NCBI GenBank assembly: GCA_021811235.1
Contig: JAJZPG010000012.1
Span: forward strand, 1-64,000
Direction of reading: 5' to 3'
Length of the DNA: 64,000 nucleotides
Source of the DNA: Pseudomonadota bacterium
GTDB taxonomy: Bacteria; Pseudomonadota; Gammaproteobacteria; Burkholderiales; Thiobacillaceae
Numbering within the stretch: the stretch's first letter is position 1; the number at the start of each line of letters is the position of its first letter. Below are positions 1 to 12,064 of the stretch, one piece after another. The notes under the pieces were generated by a model. It made no database searches. It had not been told where the DNA came from and saw nothing but the letters and a program-made list of their open reading frames with translations. The position numbers were made by a program, and so were the translations under genes.

Positions 1-143
1 AGGTGCTGGCCTACGCCTACGACGGCGTGCGCTACGACTGCGGCAGCAAGCTCGGCTACCTGCAGGCGACGGTGGAATACGCGCTGCGGCACAGCGAAGT
101 CAGCGAGGACTTCGCCGCCTATCTGAAGTCGCGCATCTGCTGA
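1..143 (+). CDS. galU: UTP-glucose-1-phosphate uridylyltransferase, C-terminal end (partial)
   Basis: The first 143 bases encode, in the frame starting at base 3, the last 46 residues of a GalU-type protein ending in TGA. The block YDCGSKLGYLQATVEYALRH followed by a FAAYL end is the characteristic C-terminus of bacterial GalU, which makes UDP-glucose from UTP and glucose-1-phosphate for exopolysaccharide, LPS and trehalose synthesis in the cytoplasm. The catalytic N-terminal part lies outside the window. Its neighbour downstream is convergent. Confidence 0.85.
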   Translation, partial: VLAYAYDGVRYDCGSKLGYLQATVEYALRHSEVSEDFAAYLKSRIC

Positions 144-174
144 ATGGTGGGCATGTCCAGCCGCTCAGGCTGCT

Positions 175-196
175 GACCTGCCGGCGCGCGCAGGTC
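175..196. terminator. Hairpin between convergent galU and PPOX-family genes
   Basis: GACCTGC and GCAGGTC form a 7-bp stem around a GC-rich 8-nt loop in the 58-bp gap between the two convergent genes. There is no T-tract, so a role as a bidirectional terminator is only suggested by its position. Confidence 0.3.
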
Positions 197-201
197 ACGC
201 A

Positions 202-750
202 TCAAAAAGAATCGGCATCGGCGAGGGTCATGGTCATTCTCGGGATTCTGGCCTTGCAGTTCGGGTAGGCCTGCGCCACCGTGACCCGCACGTAGCGTTG
301 GGCCAGGGGCCAGATGTCCGCAAAGGCGCCCTTGTCATCGATGATCTCCGCCCGGCCGTTTACACGGACCCGGGCGCGGTGCTGAAAATCCACGAACAGC
401 ATCCCGATGTGTGGGTTGTCGACGAGATTCCCCAGAGAGTTGTAGAGCCTGTTGCCGCTGTAATCCGGAAAGACGAGCGTCTTTCCGTCCACCACCTTGA
501 GCAGGGGGTAGGGATGGCCTGACGCGTTGAACTCGCGGCCGCGGAAGCTGCAATCGCATTCGCCTTTGCGATTGGCGGTGGCGATGAAGAAGAAAGGCTG
601 GCTTTCCAGGAAACCGGCCCACTCTGGGGGCAAGTCGTCGCGGATCATGGCGCCGAGCTGGCTGACGCTCCAGGTCGGGCCGCCATGGAATCGGCGCTGC
701 GCCTCGATTTCCCCGGCGTGCAGAAAACCGGCCTCATCCGTCTGCTGCAT
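202..750 (-). CDS. Pyridoxamine 5'-phosphate oxidase (PPOX) family FMN-binding protein
   Basis: A 182-residue split-barrel flavoprotein. The central part (FFFIATANRKGECDCSFRG, a conserved VFPDYSGNRLYNSLGNL stretch and a RARVRVNGRAEI strand) is typical of the PPOX family often labelled pyridoxamine 5'-phosphate oxidase; the true substrate is unknown. An in-frame ATG 30 bases upstream (at 780) overlaps the preceding stop as ATGA, but the ATG at 750 has a strong AAAGGAGA ribosome site eight bases before it, so I use 750. It is the second gene of a two-gene operon with the NTF2-like gene and probably under control of the divergent TetR regulator. Confidence 0.8.
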   Translation of the reverse strand: MQQTDEAGFLHAGEIEAQRRFHGGPTWSVSQLGAMIRDDLPPEWAGFLESQPFFFIATANRKGECDCSFRGREFNASGHPYPLLKVVDGKTLVFPDYSGNRLYNSLGNLVDNPHIGMLFVDFQHRARVRVNGRAEIIDDKGAFADIWPLAQRYVRVTVAQAYPNCKARIPRMTMTLADADSF

Positions 751-776
751 GGCTGTCTCCTTTCGATGTGGGGCGT

Positions 777-1244
777 TCACAAGCCCAGGTCGCCGAGGCC
801 GGGATGATTGTCCGGACGGCGGCCCTGCGGCCAGAAGAACTTGCGATCCGATTCAAGGATGGGAAGGTCGTTGATGCTCGCGAAGCGGCGCATCATGAAC
901 CCGCGGTCATCGAATTCCCAGTTTTCGTTGCCGTACGAGCGGTACCACTGGCCGGAATCGTCGCGCCACTCGTAGGCGAAGCGAACGGCGATGCGGTTGC
1001 CCGTGTGCGCCCACAATTCTTTGATGAGCCTGTAATCCAGTTCGCGCGCCCATTTGCGTTCCAGGAACTGGCGCACCTGCTCGCGCCCGACCGGGAATTC
1101 GGCGCGGTTCCGCCAGCGGGTGTCCGGGGTGTAAACCTGCACCACCCGTGCGGGGTCGCGCGTATTCCAGGCGTCTTCCGCCATGCGTACTTTCTGGACG
1201 GCGGTTTCGTGGGTAAACGGGGGCAGGGGCGGTTTGGTTTCCAT
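777..1244 (-). CDS. NTF2-like / DUF1348 family protein
   Basis: A 155-residue protein with the cone-shaped NTF2/SnoaL-like fold signature of DUF1348: an N-terminal helix ending [12 protein letters not shown], then [13 protein letters not shown], an internal [14 protein letters not shown] helix, and strands [17 protein letters not shown] and [12 protein letters not shown]. The family is small, cytoplasmic and of unsettled function. The ATG at 1244 follows a GGAG motif. It is the first gene after the divergent promoter region, and its stop overlaps an alternative start of the PPOX gene, so the two are likely cotranscribed and controlled by the adjacent TetR protein. Confidence 0.8.
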   Translation of the reverse strand: METKPPLPPFTHETAVQKVRMAEDAWNTRDPARVVQVYTPDTRWRNRAEFPVGREQVRQFLERKWARELDYRLIKELWAHTGNRIAVRFAYEWRDDSGQWYRSYGNENWEFDDRGFMMRRFASINDLPILESDRKFFWPQGRRPDNHPGLGDLGL

Positions 1245-1264
1245 GGCGGCTCCAGAAAGATGTC

Positions 1265-1288
1265 GATGTAGACAGGTCTGTCTACATC
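1265..1288. promoter_or_regulatory. TetR operator 1 (imperfect palindrome)
   Basis: A 24-bp inverted repeat with arms GATGTAGACAG and CTGTCTACATC, broken only at its two central bases. It lies in the 88-bp divergent promoter region between the NTF2-like gene and the TetR gene, next to the start of the minus-strand gene. It shares the core GTAGACAG/CTGTCTAC with the second palindrome 38 bp away, which is strong evidence that both bind one dimeric repressor. Confidence 0.75.
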
Positions 1289-1293
1289 GGTGC

Positions 1294-1322
1294 AGTCTAG
1301 TCTGGGTAGACAGATCTGTCTA
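1294..1322 (-). promoter_or_regulatory. Candidate promoter of the NTF2-like/PPOX operon
   Basis: On the minus strand TAGACA (1322-1317) and TAGACT (1299-1294) are spaced by exactly 17 bp, a plausible sigma-70 -35/-10 pair. The -35 lies inside operator 2 and the transcription start would fall by operator 1, so repressor binding would block the promoter. Consensus match is moderate; this is inference. Confidence 0.4.
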
Positions 1323-1323
1323 C
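1306..1323. promoter_or_regulatory. TetR operator 2 (perfect 18-bp palindrome)
   Basis: GTAGACAGATCTGTCTAC is a perfect palindrome ending nine bases before the TetR start codon. A TACAAT hexamer (1321-1326) overlaps its right edge and would place the TetR transcription start almost on the ATG at 1333, so autorepression and a nearly leaderless mRNA are likely. Confidence 0.8.
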
Positions 1324-1332
1324 AATGGGCGC

Positions 1333-1899
1333 ATGGCACGCCTCGAGAACCTGGATGCTCCCCTGCCGCCGGCACGCGAACGGATTCTGCTGGCCGCGCA
1401 TGATCTGTTTTATCGGGACGGCATACGCGCGACCGGCATCGATCGCGTCATTGCCGAATCGGGTGTGACCAAGGTCACGTTCTATCGCCATTTTCCCAGC
1501 AAGAACGATCTGATCCGCGCCTATCTGGAATACCGGCATGCCCGCTGGATGGCATGGTTCACCGCTGCATTGGCGAGGCATGGAGGGGGGGCGGCCGCGC
1601 TCGTTCCAACCTTGAGCGAATGGTTTGCCGATGAACACTACCGCGGTTGCGCGTTCATCAACAGCGTGGGGGAACTGGGCGGCACGATGCCCGAAGTGGT
1701 CGACATTACCCGCCGTCACAAAGAGGAAGTGACGCAAGTCATCGCACGGCTTTTACCCGCCAGAAAAGAACGGATGAAGGATGCCCAGGCGCTGGCCGTG
1801 GCGGTGGATGGTGCGGTCATACGGGCGCAATTCGACGGGTCTCCCCACGCCGCATTGGCCGCGCTCGACCGGATTCTGGCATCCCTGCTGCGCGGGTAG
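1333..1899 (+). CDS. TetR/AcrR family transcriptional regulator
   Basis: A 188-residue repressor. Residues about 11-60 are the TetR helix-turn-helix domain (RILLAAHDLFYRDGIRATGIDRVIAESGVTKVTFYRHFPSK region), followed by a ligand/dimerisation domain containing the conserved FADEHYRGCAFINS stretch seen in a TetR C-terminal family. The ATG at 1333 is chosen because an upstream in-frame extension would run through both operator palindromes. No ribosome site precedes this ATG, consistent with a very short or absent leader. It is divergent from the NTF2-like/PPOX pair, which are its probable targets. Confidence 0.85.
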   Translation: MARLENLDAPLPPARERILLAAHDLFYRDGIRATGIDRVIAESGVTKVTFYRHFPSKNDLIRAYLEYRHARWMAWFTAALARHGGGAAALVPTLSEWFADEHYRGCAFINSVGELGGTMPEVVDITRRHKEEVTQVIARLLPARKERMKDAQALAVAVDGAVIRAQFDGSPHAALAALDRILASLLRG

Positions 1900-1916
1900 G
1901 CCGCCCCAGAGGGGCA

Positions 1917-3326
1917 TCAGCTCGCGGGTGCGCCGTGTAGCCACACGGCGGCTTCCAGCGCGCTCCCCGCATCCATTCCCTGGCCCAGCAGCGCGGCGAC
2001 CATCCCGGTGAGGCGGTCGCCGGAGCCGGCCTGCGCGAGCCACGGCCCGCCCGTGGTGTTGAGGGCATAGCGGCCGTCCGGGTGGGCGATCACGCTGCCG
2101 GCACCTTTCAGCACGACGTGCGCGCGGAATTGCGCGCCCAGCCGCTGCGCCGCCGCGATCCGGTCCGTCTGGACGACACCGCTGGATACGCCGAGCAGGC
2201 GCGAGGCTTCGCCGGGGTGCGGGGTGAGCAGGGTGGGTGCGGCGCGTTGCGCGGCCCGGCCCGCCAGTGCCGCATCGGCCGCCAGCAGATTGAGCGCATC
2301 CGCATCCAGCACCAGCGGGCAGGGTGCCGCCAGCGCGGCTTCCAGCAGCGCATGCGCGCGCGTGGTCTGGCCCAGTCCGGGGCCGATCGCCAGCACGCTC
2401 AGCCGGGCGTTCACCAGGTCTTCCGGTACGGCGAACATCATCCTCGGCTCGCCGTAGTCGACCGCGATGCGCTCGTCCAGCACGCCCAGGGTGACGCTGC
2501 CCGCGCCCTGTGACAGCGCCGCGCGTCCGGCGATCAGGCACGCACCGACCATGCCGGGGCCGCCGCCGATGAGGCCGACATGGCCGAACTGTCCCTTGTG
2601 GCTGTTGCGCGCGCGCGGCGGCAGGCGGTGGCGGCGCTCCAGTTGCGTGAGCGCGATGCCCGATGCGGCGGGCAGGCTGGCCGCATCGACGCCGAGCGTG
2701 TCGAGATGCAGCGTGCCGGCGTGGTCGGGGCCGTCCCCGGTGAGGAGCCCCGGCTTGAGACCGAGGAAGGTGAGCGTGTGGTCGGCGCGCAGCGCGCAGC
2801 CGCGCACGCAGCCGCGATCGGAATCGAGCCCGCTCGGCACGTCGAGCGCCAGCCGCGGGCAGTCGATCTGGTTTGCCAGTTCGATCCAGCGTGTTTCCTC
2901 GCCGCCGACATCGCGCTGCAAGCCGACCCCGAACAGGCCGTCGACGATCAGGCTGAAACGCTGCGCGGACGGGATGTCGGTCAGGACGGTGCCGCCACTT
3001 TCGCGCCAGGCTGCCCAGGCGTTCGCGGCATCCGTCGGCAGGCAGGTAGGATCGGCGCGACTGACGACCGCCATTCGAAAGCCCTGTGCGGCCAGCAGCC
3101 GCGCAACGACCAGGGCGTCGCCGCCGTTGTTGCCGGGGCCGGCCAGCACCAGCACCGGCTCGCCGGAATCGCGGGCAAGCCGGCTCGCCAGGTCGGCCGC
3201 GGCGGCGCCTGCCCGTTCCATCAAGGAAATCCCGGGGCGGGCGCGGGCCCACTGGCGGTCGATCATGCGGAAGGCCTCGGCGGTGAACAGCGGCGGGGAG
3301 ACGAGCGAGAGCGGGTCGGTCGGCAT
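1917..3326 (-). CDS. nnr: Bifunctional NAD(P)HX epimerase / ADP-dependent NAD(P)HX dehydratase
   Basis: A 469-residue metabolite-repair enzyme. The N-terminal YjeF_N epimerase domain (to about residue 210) has GPGNNGGDALVVARLL and DGLFGVGL. The C-terminal ribokinase-like dehydratase domain shows a KGQFG start, IGPGLG, VLDADALNLL, LTPHPGEASRLL and the AGSGDRLTGM nucleotide-binding motif. It converts damaged hydrated NADH/NADPH back using ADP. The ATG at 3326 is used because the longer frame starts with low-complexity sequence not typical of the family. The protein stops at AVWLHGAPAS, about 25 residues earlier than most family members, only 17 bp from the convergent TetR stop. Confidence 0.9.
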   Translation of the reverse strand: MPTDPLSLVSPPLFTAEAFRMIDRQWARARPGISLMERAGAAAADLASRLARDSGEPVLVLAGPGNNGGDALVVARLLAAQGFRMAVVSRADPTCLPTDAANAWAAWRESGGTVLTDIPSAQRFSLIVDGLFGVGLQRDVGGEETRWIELANQIDCPRLALDVPSGLDSDRGCVRGCALRADHTLTFLGLKPGLLTGDGPDHAGTLHLDTLGVDAASLPAASGIALTQLERRHRLPPRARNSHKGQFGHVGLIGGGPGMVGACLIAGRAALSQGAGSVTLGVLDERIAVDYGEPRMMFAVPEDLVNARLSVLAIGPGLGQTTRAHALLEAALAAPCPLVLDADALNLLAADAALAGRAAQRAAPTLLTPHPGEASRLLGVSSGVVQTDRIAAAQRLGAQFRAHVVLKGAGSVIAHPDGRYALNTTGGPWLAQAGSGDRLTGMVAALLGQGMDAGSALEAAVWLHGAPAS

Positions 3327-3508
3327 GGCGTCATCGGTGGGCGGCGTGGGCGGACATCTTAATCCCGTCCGCTTCCCGCAGAACGGTCTGCGCGGCCGAC
3401 GGAGTAGTCTGAAATGACCAGTCGCCCGGGTATGCAGGGTGATGGTCCGCATGCCGTAAAAGGTCGATCGGGCCCCTGCCGCCCGTCCCCCTCAAAGGAG
3501 AGATTGAC

Positions 3509-4306
3509 ATGCAAAGACGCCGTTTTCTGGCAGGTTTGACGCTGCTTCCCGCATTTCCGCTGGCGGCGCGCGCTGCCAAGGCCGACCTGTCCATCGGCAT
3601 TTATCCGGGAACCGGCAAGGCAGACATCCTGATGGGGGATTTCCGCACCTATGTGATGCCGTTTGCGCAGGCCCTGGCCACTTCCCTCGGTGCCAAGCCC
3701 AGGCCCTTGCTGTTCCGCACCATCAAGAGCACGCTGGCTTCGCTCGAGAACGGCCGGCTGGACCTCTATCTCGTTCCGCCTTCGGTCGCGGTCTCCGTGC
3801 TCGATAGCGATTATTCGCCCATCGCACGCGTGCGCGACCAGGCAACCGGGGTGCTGGTGCGGCGCAAGGGGGTTGAAGTCAATACCATCGCGCTCACCGA
3901 GAAGGAGTCCTGGCTCGATGTAATGGGGCGCTACACGCTCAAGCGCAACAATCTGGGCGACGTGAAAGTCCTCAATTTCAAGACGCAGGAAGAGGTTGCG
4001 CTGGCGATCGAACGCGATTTCGCCCAGGCCGGCAGCCTGCGCAGCAAGCTCGCCAAAGAAATGACCACCCAGTCGGCATTCGAGGTCTGGCACCCGCTTC
4101 CCACGACGCCGGATTTCACGCTGATGGCAAGCAACCGCCTGAGCGCGGCAGAACAGGACAGGCTGGGGCAGGCGGCTGCGTCGCTGAGCCTGGATGCCAT
4201 CGTGTCGCTGCAGAAGACCATCCACAGCAAGGTGACGGGCTTCGTCATCGACAAACAGGCCGACTACAAGGTCATCAAGCAGGCGATCAGGGAAGCGGGT
4301 TACTGA
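3509..4306 (+). CDS. PhnD-like periplasmic substrate-binding protein (probable Tat export)
   Basis: A 265-residue protein starting MQRRRFLAG, a twin-arginine-type signal, followed by an A-rich cleavage region (ARAAKA). The mature part begins LSIGIYPGTGKADI and contains YVMPFAQAL and GRLDLYLVPPS, typical of the phosphate/phosphite/phosphonate (PhnD-type) periplasmic-binding superfamily. No ABC permease or ATPase gene is adjacent, so it may be an orphan binding protein or sensor-type receptor; the ligand is unknown. AAGGAGAG precedes the ATG by 7 bp. Confidence 0.75.
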   Translation: MQRRRFLAGLTLLPAFPLAARAAKADLSIGIYPGTGKADILMGDFRTYVMPFAQALATSLGAKPRPLLFRTIKSTLASLENGRLDLYLVPPSVAVSVLDSDYSPIARVRDQATGVLVRRKGVEVNTIALTEKESWLDVMGRYTLKRNNLGDVKVLNFKTQEEVALAIERDFAQAGSLRSKLAKEMTTQSAFEVWHPLPTTPDFTLMASNRLSAAEQDRLGQAAASLSLDAIVSLQKTIHSKVTGFVIDKQADYKVIKQAIREAGY

Positions 4307-4371
4307 TCTCCCTTGCGGGGCCGCGTGCTTGGCCTAGACTGGGTAATTCCTGGTGGTTTCAGGAAACCCGT

Positions 4372-4614
4372 ATGGATACCGAGCATCGCACCCCCGCTGG
4401 GGGCCTGGTGGCGCAGTGTTCCGACGAGGCAGCCTGCACGCGGCTCAGCTGCGCGGTCTGCCTGGAGGAGGTCCCTGCCGACGCCATCGCCGTGACGGAC
4501 GCGCAGGACTACGTGCTGCATTTCTGCGGTCTCGACTGCCTCGAAACCTGGCAGAAACAGGCAGCCCAGTGCAGCAACCAGTCGGACTCGACCCGCCCCG
4601 ATCGGCTAAAATAG
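4372..4614 (+). CDS. DUF3330 family small Cys-rich protein
   Basis: An 80-residue protein with C-x-x-C (SCAVCLEEVP) and a downstream HFCGLDCLETW block, the signature of DUF3330, a probable zinc-binding family best known from mercury-resistance transposons but also found as chromosomal singletons. No mercury-resistance or transposase genes are near. Its 3' end overlaps the presumed purL promoter. Function unknown. Confidence 0.65.
   Translation: MDTEHRTPAGGLVAQCSDEAACTRLSCAVCLEEVPADAIAVTDAQDYVLHFCGLDCLETWQKQAAQCSNQSDSTRPDRLK
4604..4612 (+). promoter_or_regulatory. Candidate purL -10 element
   Basis: GGCTAAAATAGC lies 30 bp before purL, with TAAAAT as a -10 hexamer. A very similar string (GCGAAAATAGCC, also followed by CTTTG) precedes ppc. 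No convincing -35 is seen. Confidence rests on the repeated motif. Confidence 0.3.
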
Positions 4615-4641
4615 CGCCTTTGCCCGTTCGCAAAGACGCTC

Positions 4642-7600
4642 ATGTCTGCCATCGTCTCCCTTCCCGGCGCCGCCGCACTGTCCCCGTTCCGTCTCGACAA
4701 GATCCGCCGCGAAGCCGCGCAGCGGGGCCTCAATCTGGGCACGCTGGCGGCGCGTCACTGGCATTTCCTGGAAGTGGACGGCGGACTCGACGCCGCCGGG
4801 CGTGAATTGATCGAACGGACGCTGGATTACGGCACGCCGGCCGATGCGCCGACCGCGGACGATCCGCTGATCCTGGTCACCCCGCGCCCCGGTACCATTT
4901 CGCCATGGTCGTCGAAGGCCACCGACATCCTGAAGAATTGCGGCCTTGCCGGCGTTCGCCGCATCGAGCGCGGGGTCGCCTTCCATGTGCTGGATGCGGC
5001 CGGCCAGCCCTTGTCGGGCGCGGCGCGGGCGAGCCTCCTGCCGCTGTTGCACGACCGCATGACCGAGGCGGTGATGACGCTGGCCGATGCGGAACAGCTG
5101 TTCCGCCACGTGCCGCCGCGCGAACTCACGAGTGTGGACGTCCTGGCGGGCGGCCGCGCCGCGCTGGAAGCCGCCAACCGCGAGCTGGGCCTCGCGCTGT
5201 CGGACGACGAGGTCGACTACCTGGTGGAAAACTTCACCCGCGTCGGGCGCAACCCGACCGACGTCGAGCTGATGATGTTCGCGCAGGCCAATTCCGAGCA
5301 CTGCCGGCACAAGATATTCAACGCCGCCTGGGTGATCGACGGCGAAGCGCAGGCGAAGTCGCTGTTCGGCATGATCCGCGACACCCATGCCGCGCACCCC
5401 GAAGGCACGGTGGTGGCGTATTCGGACAACTCCTCGGTGATCGAGGGCGCCGAGATCGAGCGCTTCTACCCGCGCGCCGACGGCAGCTACGCCTACAGCA
5501 GCGAGCTGACCCACGTGCTGATGAAGGTGGAGACGCACAATCACCCGACCGCGATCTCGCCCTTCCCCGGGGCGGCCACCGGCAGCGGCGGCGAAATCCG
5601 CGACGAGGGCGCGACCGGCATCGGCTCCAAGCCGAAGGCGGGCCTCTGCGGCTTCTCGGTGTCCAACCTCAATATCCCCGGCTTCGAGCGGCCGTGGGAA
5701 ACCGGTGCCTACGGCAAGCCCGAGCGCATCGTCACCCCGCTCGCCATCATGCTCGAAGGCCCGATCGGCGCCGCGGCCTTCAACAACGAATTCGGCCGCC
5801 CCAACCTCGCCGGCTATTTCCGCACCTTCGAAGAGACGGTCGCCGGGCAGCGCCGCGGCTACCACAAGCCCATCATGCTGGCGGGCGGCGTCGGCAGCAT
5901 CCGCGACGACCACGTCGAGAAGAAAATGCTGCCCGTCGGCACCCTGCTGATCCAACTCGGCGGCCCGGGCATGCTGATCGGGCTGGGCGGCGGCGCGGCG
6001 TCGTCGATGGACACCGGTGCCAACGCCGCCGACCTCGATTTCGATTCGGTGCAGCGCGGCAACCCGGAAATGGAACGGCGCGCGCAGGAGGTCATCGACC
6101 GCTGCTGGCAGCTCGGCGACAACAACCCGATTCTTTCCATCCACGACGTCGGCGCCGGCGGCCTGTCGAACGCGTTGCCCGAGCTGGTGCACGGTGGCGG
6201 CCGCGGCGGCCGCTTCGAGCTGCGCGCCGCGCCGTCGGAAGAGTCCGGCATGTCGCCGCGCGAGATCTGGTGCAACGAGGCGCAGGAACGCTACGTGCTG
6301 GCGATCCCCCCGGCGCGGCTGGCCGAATTCCGCGCGATCTGCGAGCGCGAGCGGTGTCCTTTTGCCGTGTTGGGCGAGGCGACCGAGGAAAACCACCTGC
6401 TGGTGGCCGACAGCCACTTCCAGAACGCGCCGGTCGACGTGGGCCTCGACGTCATCCTCGGCAAGCCGCCGCGCATGACGCGCGATGTCGTGCATCAGGC
6501 CGCGCTGCCGGCGCCGCTCGCCGTCGACGGCGTCGACCTCAAGGACGCGGTCTATCGCGTGTTGGCGATGCCGGGCGTGGCGTCGAAGATGTTCCTGATC
6601 TCGATCGGCGATCGCACCGTCGGCGGGTTGACCGCGCGCGACCAGTGCGTCGGGCCGTGGCAGGTTCCGGTGGCCGATTGCGCGATCACCCTGGCGGGCT
6701 ACCTGACCACGCAGGGCGAGGCGTTCTCGATCGGCGAGAAGGCCCCGCTGGCGCTGATCGACGCGCCCGCTTCGGGGCGCATGGCGATCGTCGAGGCGAT
6801 CACCAACCTCGCCGCCGCGCGCGTCGATGGGCTCGCGCAGGTGAAGTTGTCGGCCAACTGGATGGCGCCTGCCGGCCACCCCGGCGAGGATGCCGCGCTG
6901 TTCGACACGGTCGCCGCGGTCTCGAATTATTGCCAGGCGCTCGGCGTCTCGATCCCGGTCGGCAAGGATTCGATGAGCATGAAGACCGTGTGGCAGGACG
7001 GCGCCGAGAAGAAGGCGGTGACCTCGCCGATCTCGCTGGTGATCTCGGCCTTTGCCACCACGCCGGACGCCACGCAGCACCTGACCCCGCAGTTGCGCAC
7101 CGACGCCGGCGACACCGACCTCGTGCTGATCGACCTGGGCCTTGGCAAGAACCGCCTCGGCGGCTCGAGCTTCGCCCAGGCTTTCAAGCAGGTGGGCGAC
7201 CGTTGCCCGGATGCCCCCGCAGCCGGGGCGCTTTCCGCTTTCTTCGATACCGTACAGGCCTTGAATGCCGCGGGCAGGCTGCTCGCCTACCACGACCGCT
7301 CCGACGGCGGTCTGTTCGCCGCCTTGTGTGAAATGGCGTTTGCCGGCCACTGCGGGGTGGACCTCGACATCGACGAGCTGTGTCTCGACCAGATCCGCCA
7401 CGAAGTCGAGGACGAAGGGCGGCCGGAGCCCGAGCAGCTTGGTGCGCCGGGCTATTCGGCGCGCATCTTCAACGTGCTGTTCAACGAGGAAGCCGGTGCG
7501 GTCCTGCAGATCCGCCGTGCCGACACCCAGGCGGTGATGCAGGCCTTCATCGACGCCGGTTTGCGCGGCGAGTTCTACGTCATCGGCCAGCCCAATGCGA

Positions 7601-8595
7601 ACGACCGGGTGCGCGTGATGCGCGAGGAACGGGTGATCCTGGACGAGGCGCGCGTCGACCTGCAGCGCGCATGGGCACGCACCAGCTACGAGATGGCGAA
7701 GCTGCGCGACAACCCGGCCTGCGCCGAGCAGGAGTTCGCGACCCACGCCGACGCGACCGACCCCGGGCTGCGTTATGCGCTGAGCTTTGATGCGAACGAG
7801 GACATCGCCGCACCCTGCATCGCCACCGGCAAGCGGCCGCGCGTGGCGGTGCTGCGCGAGCAGGGCGTCAACGGCCAGGTCGAGATGGCCGCCGCGTTCG
7901 ACGCTGCGGGGTTTGCCGCGGTCGACGTCCACATGAGCGACATCCTCTCCGGCCGGGTCAGCCTCGCCGATTTCACCGGGCTCGCCGCGTGCGGCGGCTT
8001 CAGCTACGGCGACGTGCTGGGCGCGGGCGGCGGCTGGGCCAAATCGATCCTGTTCAACCCGCGCGCCCGCGACGAATTTTCCGCCTTCTTCCAGCGTGCC
8101 GATACCTTTGCGCTGGGCGTGTGCAACGGCTGCCAGATGATGAGCCAGCTGCACGACCTGATTCCCGGCGCGGCCGCGTGGCCGCGTTTCGAGCGCAACC
8201 TGTCGGAGCAGTTCGAGGCGCGTTTCGTGCAGGTCGAGGTGCTGGAGTCGCCGTCGCTCTTCTTCGCCGGCATGGCGGGGTCCCTGATGCCGATCGCGGT
8301 GTCGCACGGCGAAGGACGGGTGATGTTCCGCGATCCCGCGCACGCCCGGGAGGCGCTGGCGACGCTGCGCTTTGTCGACCACCGTGGCGTGCCGACCGAG
8401 GCCTACCCGCTCAATCCCAACGGTTCGGCGGGGGGGCAGACGGGTTTCACCACCGCGGACGGCCGCTTCAGCATCCTGATGCCGCACCCGGAACGCGTGT
8501 ATCGCGCCGCACAGCTGTCGTGGCGGCCGGACGGCATGGCTGGAGCCGCCCCGTGGCTGCGCATGTTCCGCAACGCCCGCCGTGCGGTTGGGTGA
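4642..8595 (+). CDS. purL: Phosphoribosylformylglycinamidine synthase
   Basis: A 1317-residue single-chain FGAM synthase, the usual length of the proteobacterial large form. It performs the ATP- and glutamine-dependent fourth step of purine synthesis. Visible landmarks are [42 protein letters not shown], a glycine-rich [12 protein letters not shown] loop, [14 protein letters not shown], and a C-terminal class I glutaminase domain (about 1050-1317) with catalytic Cys in [10 protein letters not shown] and the His of LMPHPERV. It stands alone here, between a DUF3330 gene and ppc. Confidence 0.97.
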   Translation: MSAIVSLPGAAALSPFRLDKIRREAAQRGLNLGTLAARHWHFLEVDGGLDAAGRELIERTLDYGTPADAPTADDPLILVTPRPGTISPWSSKATDILKNCGLAGVRRIERGVAFHVLDAAGQPLSGAARASLLPLLHDRMTEAVMTLADAEQLFRHVPPRELTSVDVLAGGRAALEAANRELGLALSDDEVDYLVENFTRVGRNPTDVELMMFAQANSEHCRHKIFNAAWVIDGEAQAKSLFGMIRDTHAAHPEGTVVAYSDNSSVIEGAEIERFYPRADGSYAYSSELTHVLMKVETHNHPTAISPFPGAATGSGGEIRDEGATGIGSKPKAGLCGFSVSNLNIPGFERPWETGAYGKPERIVTPLAIMLEGPIGAAAFNNEFGRPNLAGYFRTFEETVAGQRRGYHKPIMLAGGVGSIRDDHVEKKMLPVGTLLIQLGGPGMLIGLGGGAASSMDTGANAADLDFDSVQRGNPEMERRAQEVIDRCWQLGDNNPILSIHDVGAGGLSNALPELVHGGGRGGRFELRAAPSEESGMSPREIWCNEAQERYVLAIPPARLAEFRAICERERCPFAVLGEATEENHLLVADSHFQNAPVDVGLDVILGKPPRMTRDVVHQAALPAPLAVDGVDLKDAVYRVLAMPGVASKMFLISIGDRTVGGLTARDQCVGPWQVPVADCAITLAGYLTTQGEAFSIGEKAPLALIDAPASGRMAIVEAITNLAAARVDGLAQVKLSANWMAPAGHPGEDAALFDTVAAVSNYCQALGVSIPVGKDSMSMKTVWQDGAEKKAVTSPISLVISAFATTPDATQHLTPQLRTDAGDTDLVLIDLGLGKNRLGGSSFAQAFKQVGDRCPDAPAAGALSAFFDTVQALNAAGRLLAYHDRSDGGLFAALCEMAFAGHCGVDLDIDELCLDQIRHEVEDEGRPEPEQLGAPGYSARIFNVLFNEEAGAVLQIRRADTQAVMQAFIDAGLRGEFYVIGQPNANDRVRVMREERVILDEARVDLQRAWARTSYEMAKLRDNPACAEQEFATHADATDPGLRYALSFDANEDIAAPCIATGKRPRVAVLREQGVNGQVEMAAAFDAAGFAAVDVHMSDILSGRVSLADFTGLAACGGFSYGDVLGAGGGWAKSILFNPRARDEFSAFFQRADTFALGVCNGCQMMSQLHDLIPGAAAWPRFERNLSEQFEARFVQVEVLESPSLFFAGMAGSLMPIAVSHGEGRVMFRDPAHAREALATLRFVDHRGVPTEAYPLNPNGSAGGQTGFTTADGRFSILMPHPERVYRAAQLSWRPDGMAGAAPWLRMFRNARRAVG

Positions 8596-8607
8596 TGCGC
8601 TCCGATA

Positions 8608-8616
8608 TGCGAAAAT
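8608..8616 (+). promoter_or_regulatory. Candidate ppc -10 element
   Basis: GCGAAAATAGCC, about 50 bp upstream of ppc, mirrors the purL upstream sequence including a following CTTTGCC. The hexamer GAAAAT is a modest -10. No clear -35. Confidence 0.25.
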
Positions 8617-8667
8617 AGCCGGCTTTGCCGCAACGAAGCCCGCCGTGCCGGGCGTGAATTTCTTGCC

Positions 8668-11487
<2,820 letters not shown>

Positions 11488-11503
11488 GCGCGGGCACGAA
11501 GCA

Positions 11504-12064
11504 ATGGCGGTGACTGCTCCCAATCGGACCAAGCGGCGCGGGTTGACCGTCTCCATCGGTCTCAACGTCGTGCTGCTGTTGCTGGTGTGCGGCCTGGTGC
11601 TGTACGCCTTCATGCTCAATGTCGACCTGGGCGACGTGAAGCGGAGGCTGTCGAAGGAGGTCGAAGTCCGCCAGCAGACCGAGCGCTATCTCATCGAGAC
11701 GCGCAACCAGTTGACGCAGAGCCTGCGCGAGATCGAACAACTGAAAGCGCAGCTGGCCTACAAGGAAAACGACTACCAGGCGGCGGTGTCGGCCAAGCCC
11801 CCGCTGCCGGTGGTGGTCGGTTTCCGCTCGTCGATGCTGGGCAAGGGCCTGGTGGCGATGATCGAGAACAACAGCGATCGCTATCTCACCGTGATGCTCA
11901 CCGTCCGCAATCCCACCCTGTCGACGGCCAAGCGTTTCAAGCTCGACCTCGAACCCCGCTCCAGCCTGGATTTCGGGCATCTGGAAGGCTGGCAGTTCGT
12001 CTCGGGCGACGAGGTGGCCCTGTACAACGACGAGTTCGGCGCGCTCAGGCTGACGGTGCCGTAG
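11504..12064 (+). CDS. Membrane-anchored coiled-coil protein of unknown function
   Basis: A 186-residue protein with a basic N-terminus, one transmembrane helix (about residues 14-38), a long charged helix rich in E, K, Q and R likely to form a coiled coil (about 45-95), and a C-terminal beta-rich domain of about 80 residues (VVGFRSSMLGKGLVAMIENNSDRYL onwards). The orientation suggests a small cytoplasmic N-terminus and a periplasmic body. It lies 16 bp after ppc, and its last 20 bp overlap the 3' end of the convergent RND gene. I do not recognise the family. Confidence 0.7.
   Translation: MAVTAPNRTKRRGLTVSIGLNVVLLLLVCGLVLYAFMLNVDLGDVKRRLSKEVEVRQQTERYLIETRNQLTQSLREIEQLKAQLAYKENDYQAAVSAKPPLPVVVGFRSSMLGKGLVAMIENNSDRYLTVMLTVRNPTLSTAKRFKLDLEPRSSLDFGHLEGWQFVSGDEVALYNDEFGALRLTVP

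Noticed and set aside
1753-3252. Arg/Pro-rich 499-codon frame overlapping the NAD(P)HX repair gene
   Set aside because: Frame-shifted shadow of the real gene; composition is not protein-like.
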